Assembly (NCBI GenBank): GCA_947568835.1
Contig: OX387606.1
Span: 7,192,001 to 7,256,000, forward strand
Source of the DNA: Protonemura montana
Lineage: Eukaryota; Arthropoda; Insecta; Plecoptera; Nemouridae
Length of the DNA stretch: 64,000 nt
Direction of reading: 5' to 3'
In this document: one piece after another, positions 35,001 through 47,000 of the stretch
Layout: every line of letters starts with the position of its first letter
Numbering within the stretch: the first letter of the stretch is position 1
Position numbers and translations under genes: made by a program
Notes under the pieces: generated by a model
What the model saw: the letters and a program-made list of their open reading frames with translations, nothing else
Database searches by the model: none
What the model was told of the DNA's origin: nothing

Positions 35001-38000
35001 GGACCTGTTGCCTGCCCCACGTTAATCTGTCCAACATTATGCGTGGACATGCGTTCATTAATCACTTTCATTTGCGGAACGGCACTTTCGGAGCACGCAG
35101 CCTTTGATCTACAAGGAACATGCGTGACAATGACTGGACGAAGTGTCACGCGTTCTGCTTTTTTTATGCTCGGCGTTTCTCCTGAGACCGTTGTTGGGAA
35201 AAAAAAAGTCTTCTGGCAAATTCGTTCAATCTCATTATAAGTTTTTCGTGTGGCTTGTTTTGATGAACTGCTGGTAGCGCCTAATATGATGGCGAATTGT
35301 GAATTAAAAATGATAATCATTGTTTCGTCTACCGAAAAGATTTCACTCTGTCAGGGAGGCTCGTATAATTATAAAACTATCTCTGAAATATCAGCCCCCT
35401 TGACAGAAAAAAAGTTACTTAATAAAGTGCTGCAAGGACTTTCACTGAGTGCGGCGTCTTCATATGTAATGGTAAGTTGATTCCGATGTGCACTTGCAAT
35501 AATTAGTGGATAATGTGGCAGTCCTGAAGATCGCGCGCGATGAGTTTGCAGAATGGAGGTCAATTCGCTGAGACTTTATTAGACTATTAAATTTATACTG
35601 GGTCTGCATTAAAAGAAGCACAATTAACACATTTAAATGTACCATTAACATTAAATTTTAAAAAGTAAAACAGTGACCAGTGGTGGTAAAATGGTAAATT
35701 ATGCAATTGGTACCCGTACAATTTTCTTTGTAGGCACACCAATAAAGTCTGTTAGTGTGTAACCTTTTAATTTCAGTCTGATGGCCCATTTTTGCTGTAG
35801 AATGTTTCCTTTTCGAAAAGCGAGTCATTAAATTTAAAAGTAGACTTTGTTCTATCAAACGACTGACGCCGAGATATTTACGTTGCGTGAGCCATCTAAT
35901 TTTTTTAATGGTTCAAAAATCTACGTGAAATTTAAGTGTTGATATTTTATAATGGTTGTATACCTACTTTTACCCATCAAACGAGTGTTAGTTTTTAATT
36001 GCTATTTATCCAGTTGATGACCGGTCTAGACACCTCTGCGATTCAATTATATGCTTGATGGACCGCAAAATAACATTTTATCTATCTTAAATGTTGGACG
36101 GCAAGGAAGAAAAAAAATTAAATGACGTAAATACTAATTAACGTACGTGTTTACACGTATACGTATGAATTCATCGTCCTAACAGCTTAACAGCTTTCAG
36201 GATTGGACCCAACTTTAAATATGGCCGATCAACACAGACTTCGTGCAACAATAATCATATTAGCTTTTATATGTTATCTTGCGAGACGGCTGTGTGGTCG
36301 GCCATTTTGAGTGGTGCTACAAGAACGACTCATATTTTAAGACATCGACTTTGAGAGACTTCGTGCCCGTCTTAAATCATTTAAATTTTTGATCATGTTT
36401 TCGGCACAAATAGCCTAGCAGCTGACGGTCCACTAAACCCCACAATATTTATCATGCAAATCTTTTTAAAAAATGGAGGATGCTACTAGGTGGAATCGCC
36501 GTCTCTGCGAGTGTTCAGAAATTTAATTTCGTTATTTCTCGCAGATTACTCGCATTTGAGATTGGATTATTCTCAAATAATCTATAGTAAAGCTAACCTC
36601 AACGATTGACATAAAAGTATAAATTTTTAGGGTCGTATTGATTCTACTGTAGAGGTTAGAGAGGGACGGCCGCAAGCTCCATCGGGTGGAACCTCCCACG
36701 TGTTGCAGGCTCGTTTGCTCATCTGAAAGGTTAACATTAACTCGCCCCGTGAATATACCTATTAACGCAATGGCACTACATTTATATGATGAGCTTGGAA
36801 CATCATTGGTAGCCACACTAAATCATAATAGCCAGTACAAAAGATAGATTGAAATGAAATACCAACACTCACTGTTACAGGAGTGAGCTCAGTTCGTTTT
36901 CGCCGTCTTCATTGGAAATATTTCGGATGAGGGTTTTCAAAGAATGTCTATTTTACTTTTAGATGCCATGGTCTAGAATGAGAATCGCATGTTGCTTTCA
37001 AACCCAATGTCTAGCTGGAGAATATTTTGATATTAAACTCATTTTAGCATAATAATTGACGTTTCTCTGGACTGCTTGGGCTGTCAGGAGTGGACCAGAC
37101 CACAACTGGAAAAGTCGTTCACCGGAATCGACCTTAGACCATACAACTACAACGAACATCGATTCCGACTTACCGTCCATCCGCCCTCGGCGACTTCTTG
37201 CTCGCAGTAGACTTTGAGGAACCAGTACGTGGTGCCCCTGATTTGCAGATAATATACCCCAGAGTCCTTCATGCCGGCGTTCATCAGGTCTACGCATGAG
37301 TAGCCCTAGGACAAAGAGAAGAAAACCATCATCACAAAGATGACTAGCGAAATCAAAACACAGCCGCTCCATATAGCGCGCCTTATAGAAATCATTATTC
37401 GTAGCTGCTCATAGATATCACATCCTAACCAATGTCTTTGAGTAAATTAGAAGTAGAAAGGTCTTTTTAAAAAAGTCTGTATTCAATTATGCTAGATGGC
37501 ATAGAGAGGCTGGATTTCCTCTCGATAGTCGATACTGACTTTCTTCTTTTTAATGTTACACATTTGGGTGTGTGGCAGAAAAGATGGCAAATGTAGGTAT
37601 TCACAAAGGTTGCAGCCATGTATAGTGTATCCCAACAACTCAGGTGCATCGTGTACCTACTACAAATGGTGGTTTTTTCACGCATTTGCAAAAGTAATTT
37701 TTTACCTCTGAAACAGCTGTTCGAATTGATTGATTGGGCTTCGTTGACAGCATTGTAATGCAACCTGACAAGATGAAACAAGAATCCAACAGAAATCCTC
37801 ATAATTGACCCTTCAATTCTTGAAAATTAAAACACTTGAGTTTTTCAAACGTACCATACCTCAATGTATGTGGTAAAAAAACAAAGTGCAGTGGCAATTT
37901 TCGCATATTCTTGCTTAGCCAACCGTTTGATTTTCATGAAAACAGGAGAAAAGAAGCCAAAAGAAAAGTGAAAGCGCGTTCGGCTTCAGTTGATCAGATT

Positions 38001-41000
38001 ATGGGGTTAACTGCTACAGTTTTAAGTGAATCATTTAATTTTGATATCAATTCATAAGAAGGTAGTCGACCGCAAACTGCCGGTGGTTGATTGCCGACCG
38101 CTGCATAACGTATATAACACATCTAACTTGATTGAATGAAGTCTTGCTATATATGCGATCAACTACATCTTTAGGTCACATTAACGCAATAAAATATTTC
38201 GCAAATTCCCATAATTGCACTCGAAGAATTTCTCGATTTGAAGCTTCGGGCTGTGATTCGCTCAATCGGTCTATTTCTTTATCCAATTTCGTTCATATAA
38301 CCATGAACACATAACGGTATATAAATACATTCTGAAATTATTTAAATCTGCGAAAAGAAATGGTATAACAATACAAGGGCCATTTGAAGAAAAAGAAACG
38401 TTTAAATCAAATTTATAAGACACTCGTCACGCTTAATATTTCTTCAGTAATTGTCGTTTATCTTGTCGTTTTGTGTTGAGCGGCAATTGTCGGCTTGATT
38501 GTTATGTAGTATTTTGTTTTGACATCATTGCGTTATAATGCGTTTTTGCTCTTGTGATTTGGCAATTCTGTAACCGCGTTTTCTGCAATGATGGATGACT
38601 CTGTGCACTTGCAATTATCATTACGGTACCAATTAGTATTCTGGAGCTCTGTGAAGTCATCGAGTCTATAGATGTAGCCAAAGGGCCAGCGTTGATTACA
38701 AACTTTTAAAAAAATCGAGCAGGCAACGCGTGATAACTGTAGATGCCACCCGATTTGGCTTGCGGCGTTCGTTTTAACAAACCTCGACAATTTGAATGTA
38801 TCATCAAAATGTATCAAAAATTACGATTCACAATATCGGTAGTACATGCATATCAATCGTCGAGGCAATTATTAATAATGATTAACTGAGCGTAAATCTT
38901 TTCGAATGCGATTAAACTGCGAGAAATAACAAAATTAAACCTATAATACCCTCCATTTTTGTAGTTGTTAAAATAGTACTTCGTTGGCAATTTTTGGCGG
39001 AAAAAGTTCAAAATAAGCACCATGAAAGTACGATCAAATTACTGGTTAGTCTGATTTGCTAAAATTGTTTATTTTTATTTTGTTTATTTCGGTATTTTGG
39101 TTTGGGGCGATATTTTAAGAATCCCCAGCGAGCTCGAAAGTGGTTTCCTTGCTCCAAGAGCACTCTATTTTATTACAATTTATTCGTATATTTTATATGA
39201 TGGCTCTCGCCCTGCGTTGATAGCTTCAGAACACGCAACATTTTATTATTATTATTACTGTATGCATATCCAATGTTCGATTTTTAAATAAAGTTATTGT
39301 ATGTGAAAGATTTCCTCGTCTGCCGCGGTGCAGTTGAGATGCAAGGCAATATTAAATCGGTTTATTTTTAAATCGAAAAGGTGCTATGCTGTTTGTTGCC
39401 ACGCGAGATCTGAGACTGATTTTCCATCTTGTGCGATGGCAGTCAGGTCAAGTCTCGGTACAGATGGCCGTGGCACATTGCTGCAGGATCTAACTATTGC
39501 ATTGTTCAAACGCTAATGTGGTTAATGATCATCCCGATGCCACGAGCGTGCTGCTATGAAATCTCAGATGATTTCCCACATATCATCGTGATCGGTCTCG
39601 TTGAAACATATTTGTACTCCATATAATAATTTTTTGAATCAATCATTAGTGAAAAAGACGATGTCGAAGCTTTTTTGCGACATTCATCTACATGCACAGA
39701 GAATAAGTATTTCTGGGCCTTTGTATTCTCTTTGAGTGACCAGCCGTTTTTACTAATCGTCCTAATTCTGAAAATATACCGTTTAATCGATTCTCGAGAT
39801 TGAAGAGCCTAAATTTTGATTTTAGGAACGCATTCGTTTTTATATAGATCTGATTGACAAGATTGAAAAAACACTGAATTCCGCAGATTTTTGACTAGGA
39901 AAGTTCCAGAAAAGTCTTCGATGGGTAGGGGAGACCGGGGCTAGTTGGCCCACTTTTTACATTTGGAATTTTAGTGATATCAAATTACATTTTAACCTGT
40001 TTTTCTTGTTATAATATCATTAATTCATGATTTGGGGATATGAAAATCACGACCACAATTTTCTACCAACCCAAATTCACCGTCAAAAAGAAAGAAAATG
40101 CAATCAATGTGCGTGGGCCTACTTACCCCGTCACTGGGGCTAGTTGGCCCAGTCAATGGGGCAAGTTGGCCCAGGCTATTTATATAGGAAGTGAGATGGT
40201 GGTTCAACAAATAATTATTTGCAAATAACGGTATTTTTTAATTGTGAACGTTTATTTTTTTTTGTATTTTATTTTTTTCAAATTTCTTCAAATTTGTGAA
40301 GGTTTCTCTAAATGTATAACACTAGCAAGTGTCACATTTGTAAGGAGTTTCCCCGGTAGTGCACAAGACATGCGCCCAACTTTTGCACGATGGGCAAGAT
40401 ATCCACTCTTCTCCTGGAGCACTATTTTCATAGGGCTCGCTGCAAACTACACAGAAATAATCCTCGTCGGCAACGGCAGCCGTCTCGTGACGTTTCTTCC
40501 GTTTCGCTTTCTTGCTGGGTTTCTGAGATGGTTTAGATTTTTGATTTTTTTTCAGTTCTTCCAGAGCATTCTTCACAGGCGAGTCGGTGAGGATTGCGGT
40601 GAACCGTCGCCTCTTGTTTTTTTTTGTGTTTTTCCGCGGTCCCGCTTTTGGGAACGGACGCAGGTCTTCGGGAGTCACTGCGGGCTTCATGGGCGTACGA
40701 GTGACTGAATCCAACTCATCAGTATGGGGCGTGGTAGGCTTCACAGAATCCGTTCCACCGTTCGAAGATTCTCCGTTAATTCCGGAACATCCAGCCACCG
40801 GCTCAAGAAAGCCCGTTTCCGTATCAAGGATATAATCCATGATGGCCATACCTTCAAAACCACTCTCTTCTTGCTTGTCCTCACCATCAAGAAAAAAGTC
40901 CACATCCTCTTTGGGATCTTCTTGCGATGGGATAGTAGTAACAGGTTCGGGACGATCTGTGACGAAGCCAGGTGAATATTCATGTGGAGAAAAAATGTCA

Positions 41001-44000
41001 CGGTTGAAGGGAAAAATTCCGCTTACCCGAAACCCAGCGGCAATGTTTACAGGTGTTATTGCCATCGGCAAAGAAATTGTAACAATCCCCGGGATGTCGT
41101 ATATTGTCATAGTGGATCCTGGGTGGTTTACCATCCACGAGTCACATGCGGAGTTTACATACTTTTTTAATGGTCCATAAACGCTCCGATCCAACGGCTG
41201 TAGCTTGTGAGAGCAGTGTGGCGGAAACGACAGCACAACTACTCCTTGTTCTTTGCAAAAGTTAAGACCTTCTATAGATAAATGAGAATCATGGTTATCC
41301 AACAAGAGAAGCACAGGATTTGTTTTTGTGCATTTGGTATGCTTCACGAAATGCTTCAAAAACTGGATGAAGTGGCCCTCTTTCATCCAGCCGGACGAAT
41401 TGGCGGCACCGATGCTTCCGTTTGGAGCATTTTGAATGAACCGATCATGATAGTGCACACGGGGGAAAATTAAAAAAGGGGGAATACTATTTCCCGAGGC
41501 TGACACAGCCACAGTCAGAGTCACGAGAGTCCCACGTTCGGCGGAAGTCATTTTCCCCACCTGTTTCCACCCGCGGCGTGCGACGACCTTGTCCGGCTTT
41601 TGCACAGTCGTGATCCCCGTTTCGTCGACGTTCCAAATGTCAGCAGCGCTAAACTTGTGACGAAGCATGACCGAGCTCAGGTTGTCAAAGAATGCCCCTA
41701 CGTTTTTCTCATTGAAGCTTGATGCTCGAGCTAGACTTGTAGCCTCAGGAGTTCTGATGGAAAGTGTAGGGTTACGTTTGAGGAATCCTGTAAACCAATC
41801 TGCTCCGGCCATTTTTTTTTCTTCCCAAGACTTTGGAACGGCTAATTCCAATGCTTTTGAGTATTGGAAGGCGAACTTACGCACTTCTTTTGGCGATAAT
41901 CCGTAATAAATATCGGACGCTCGCAAGACGTAAGCGGCTAAGGTAGCCTCTTCCTCCACTCCTAACACCTGTCGGTGTCGTGTGTAGCCTGTTTTGGTTT
42001 TTGGCATTTCACCTTTGCCCTCCAACTCTTCATCTGTAAACTTCTTTACATATCTTTGAAGAGTCTTGTATGGAACATCAAAATCTTTGGCAACACTACG
42101 CACTGATTTTTTTTCCCTCTTCACAACTCTTGCAGCCTCCAACAAGACATGGGGTTGTGTTGAACCACGACTAGAGGTTCTTTTGTACGTTCTCATTTCC
42201 TGCAATAAAATAGACAGATAAAATAAGAAGGAACTACTCGGATAAACATTACAGATGATAACTTATAACCCTAAAAAACTGCCATGCTGGGGATGGGCCA
42301 ACTAACCCCAACACACTTTTTCATTTATTTACTTATGTTGCTACTATAACATTTATGTTATTGAAATTTAAACTATATTTTCACATAGATGAATAAATTA
42401 CTTACCAACTACTTTTTTACTTTTCAAAAATTCGGTTTTTTCAACTGGCGAGAAGAAAAACAAAAAATTTCTGAAAACTTGCAAAGTGACAGCCAAATCG
42501 AGAAAATTCTGTCACAGCTGCTGGAATGATCATAGCTCCATGAAAATCACACATCGAACTGAAAGTGTGCAGCTGACGAACTAGCGCGAGTTTCAAATCG
42601 CTCAGACGATTATCAACCGAAATATGACCACTGAGTCTACTTACCCCTGGGCCAACTAGCCCCGGTCTCCCCTATATTAAAATTATGATAGCATATTTAT
42701 TCCGTAGGCAGACGCAGGCAGAAGGAAAGAAATGGTAAGTGATCATTCTTAGTGAAAAGTTTTCATGATTTCCTACATGAGTAGGTGTATTTCCAATTAG
42801 TAATTCCGTCCGTGCCTTTGAATGTACTCAGGTATCACCTAATTAGTAGTGTTTCCCATTACTCCAGGTGCATTAGGAATTCAAGTTTTCAAATAGAAAT
42901 TAGGAGGGTCGTTGTTCAATTCCTGTTGATCTAAATAGATGTCAACATTTCAAACCGTCTTGACTCGAACATCAAAGGTGAGTTGCCACTCACGTTCCTA
43001 ACTAGTGATCTCTGAAAAAACCTAAACGCTCTGGGCTTACCCTCAGCAGGAGATTCATTCGACAACTTAGCCTTATCAATCAGTTACCACAGCTAACATG
43101 TTTTAGAGGTGAACATTGACTTCTGCAAATTTTTGAACAACGGTTCATTGTTGTATTTGATGCTCACGAGTTTTTGGGATACACCATACCTACCATGGTA
43201 GGAGCGTGTTTGGCAAATTGTGACACTGTAGTACCTACATCTTGGTATGCCCATGTTAATATTAAAATCGGGCGGCAAGTGCTCTTTGAAATAAACATTT
43301 GCATACGTTTAAGCATATAAGTTATAAAGCTCACATGTTGCCTGTTAATTAAAATATTTGCTTTATGTTTACATTTGTTGCTTTCATACTTTAGTGTCTG
43401 TAGTTTTTAAATTTACGTTATGTTTTTCCGTACCTTGTATATCATAAAACGTACAAATGCTTTCTTTAGAAACTAGACAGACGCTGACGCGAACTTACCT
43501 CCATCATAATCAAAAATTTCATCGCGTTAAATCATTCGTTCAGAACAATCCTTACCTTTTACCAAAGCAATAAAAAATAATAAAATCAATGGCAATGTTC
43601 GATTTTACGCAGTTATTTTATCTTAAGTACGTTAGTACACTTAAAATCATACCTGGCTAATGGTGTGATTCAGCTTTTCCAAAGGAATTGTATCCCATAA
43701 ACCGCATCACTGTTTTTATTATAGAAACATAAAATTAACAGTTTCCTTCAGCAATGAACTTGATAATTATATCGTGTACACTCTCCATTTAATGATGATT
43801 CTAACCCCATGCGAGTAGAAAGCACCTTTTATTAACTTTATCTACTATTTGCACACTTATACCATTGAAAGAAAACAGCTTTTAAATCTTTCTGCGTAAA
43901 ACATGACAATTTTCTAGTTACATCCATATCGATTTATCCAAATAACTTACACTCATTTTGATAAAGTAACATCGTGTTACAGTGAAGTCTGCAGCAGGGC

Positions 44001-47000
44001 TGTTCAGGCCTGTGGCGGCTGTGCTATCTGCTTGAATGAGTTATTTATTACTGCTCTCTGACAGAGCCAGTTCGAGCTCTGGAGTGAATATGATTTGCAT
44101 GGTAATAATGCCCTGCGCCGGCTGTATCCCACGGTTTCCCGTAGGCGACTGGTGTGCTTAGAGTATGTTTCTTGACGGTGGTCATCGTCATGTGTGTGGT
44201 CGAGTTAGGAAATGTCCGTTGGTAAGAATATTTATTTTCAGGGAAAGGGTTGATTGGTCAAAAGTGCATGGTAGAGTTTGGTTTTGGCAGTGTCTTGGTC
44301 AAAGAAATGTCCTTGACAATTTCGAACGCTAGTTAGAAAAAATAACGGGTAGGAAGTCTTAGACACTGTTATTAATGACATATATCTTTAAATATTGTTA
44401 TGGATTTTGGATACCAATTTAATAAGTAAAAAAACCTATTGTTTAACTTTGAAAGGTAATAGTTAAACACTTTCTTATGTCAACTTGCGTCAACTTGTGA
44501 AAGTACAGCTTTCAATTGTCTTACGTTTAACATTTTGAACATTGCTACGTAAATTTTAAAATTACAGGCAATGTGGGATAAGCAAACGTCTTAGTTTGAC
44601 AGTAAATTGTATTAACTACCCACATCTTAATACGGGTGTTTCGTAACTTGGGTATAGAATAATTGGTAACTGCACTGGAGTAAACGGACTCTAGCCAGGC
44701 TAGGTGCGTAGCTTCCGACAGAGGTAATAGCGCTTGTGACATGCGCTACCCGGAGGACAAATACTGATTGAAAATATAATTAACTATTTAAAACAAGTTA
44801 GGGCGATCGGTAGATGTTTTTAACTATGAAGATCGATCGATGGGTTTTTTTTGGTGGTTTTTTTTTCTGGTGAAACTGGGTTCCGAAAATCGAATGAATA
44901 TTGAATAGTAGGAAATTAGCCAGAGGCTGAATGTTTGGGATGTTGAGTGAGATGATGAACTGGTAATTATATACGGAAGTTTTCGTGGTTTTTGTGGAGC
45001 ACGGAGCAGACAGATTTTCGTCGTTTTGCCCGTGTTCTTGTAGACAGTAATTAGTATGTGATTTATTTCCGAAAATTTCTTATATTTTTTAAGTATCCTG
45101 GTTTATTAGCGGTGATTTGTGCGTGCTAAGAGACGAAACTCAAATGAAATGGATTTCCATTTAAAGTTCTCACGGAAGTAAAAAAAAAAAATGGTGCGTA
45201 CCTACATTAATTAGTTTTAGAAATCGATTATGCTCGAAAACACAATAAAATACTGTCATACTCATAGCGCATCTGTCAATAATGTGTAGTTGGTATTTGT
45301 CTGAGTTTTCTGTGAAGATCATTTTTGATTCGTGGCATTTACTGGCAAACACTCAAAATTAAAAAAAAAAAAAAACATTCTCTGGTTGGTTGTGTACAAA
45401 ATGTAGATGTTAAAAGTTGCTCAGATTGCCCATTAGCCTGAGCACGTAACAGCCAGTGATTGAATAATTTAGGCACCTGTTACTGGCGGATCGTTTTGGC
45501 GTGTTCGAAACACCGGTTCTCGTGAGATCTCCTATGTTAAGCAACATGCCGCTGGGTCAGGTATTGAATGGGTGACCATCATGCTTAGAACTGGTCGGGA
45601 GAGGGTTGGAGGAATTGAGGTATGGGCAACAACCTTCCTAGCCTTCATTTTCAAGCTCTCGACATTGTGGATAGTCATATTGGAGCTATACCGTCCTTCG
45701 AAAAGGTGATCCGGTGATCCCAACCGAGTTTCCCTACCTCCCTTCTAGGCTCAGTTAAGTTCATTATCATCCGCATCATCACTCATTCATTACCAACGCC
45801 ATGAGACAAGTGCTACAAGGCTCGTTGTCAATACAGCGTGTCGCCAAACGCCATACACTAGTCAATCTCGGCGTGGTTACTGAGAAATTAACTCTAGAAG
45901 AAGTTTTAAAGGTTTCTTACTTTGATATCTTTGATGCTCGCAATTACATCTGTCGTAAACGTCGAATTAGCCAGCGAAGGCTTATTCTTAACGCTCGGGA
46001 AGATCACCCCCCGATTCCGATTGACCGCCCGATTTGGCGCTGGCGCCGGAGTGCTAGGCGTCGGTGTATTAGTCGCTCCTCCCGACGCCACCAAATAGGG
46101 CGTCGTCGTGCTCGCCGGCGTCGACGACGTCGTGTAGCTATTGCTCGGGATCTCGGTCACGCTGACCACGTCGTCCAGCAGATACTTGTTCTGGTCGTAC
46201 TCAACAAGCCGGTCGATTGTCGGGTCGAGAAGCAGCTCAGCGGGCACGGGTCGTTGGGCAAGGTTGGCGACATTGTCCTCCTGCTTCTTGAGGCGTTTCT
46301 CAACCAAGTCCAAGTTGGCGATGATTGTATTGGCTTTAGTTCGGAGGTCTGTGTGGATGTCGTTGATGGCGCGTTCTTGGCGTTGCGTGTGTGTTAGGAG
46401 TTCGTCGGATTTCGGCACTAGACCGTCGACGGAGCTTTTGGTGCCGACCACAACGTCCCAGACCTCATCCATCTTCTCGGAGACGCTCATGATCGGGTGG
46501 ATTTGCCTCACTAGCTTGTCGAGCTTGCTGTTTTTCAACGGGGGAGATTGCGTCGTTGTCGTGCGGTTTCTGTACGATTGCGGCGACGACGTGATGGAGT
46601 CGGTATCCACGATCGCCTCGTGCACGTCCTTTACCAGCGACAAGACTTTACCAAGATTCTCAGAGACGAGATTTATGTGGAATTGCAGTTTTCTATCCAC
46701 GTTGGTCGTGGTGGAACGCAAACCGTCCAATTCTCTGGAGACGTGCGTCATCAGCTCTGCGTTCAGGACCTTGGCGATGTCGACAACGTTCATACTGATC
46801 GGTTTCTTCTCGCTTGCTTCGGCATTAATGTCGTCGGCTGGCAAAAAGTTCGTATCTAATTGATTTTTCAGGCCTACTAGCTTGTTGTCGATGTCACTCA
46901 CTTTCTGGTCGAGTGACACGAGGCGCATGTCTAAGATGTTTGTCTTGTCGTCGATGTTCAGGATGCGCGGTGTGGCGTTTATCTTGTAAAGGTCCGAGTC

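Noticed and set aside
40244-41906. + strand frames across the pogo element
   Set aside because: Antisense shadows of the transposase gene.
45801-46397. + strand 198-codon frame starting in SINE copy 4
   Set aside because: It runs from a SINE into the antisense of the coiled-coil exon; the Arg-rich content is an artefact of that overlap.
46141-46863. + strand 240-codon frame opposite the coiled-coil exon
   Set aside because: Its composition mirrors the antisense of a heptad-rich coding exon, and it has no family match or splice context.
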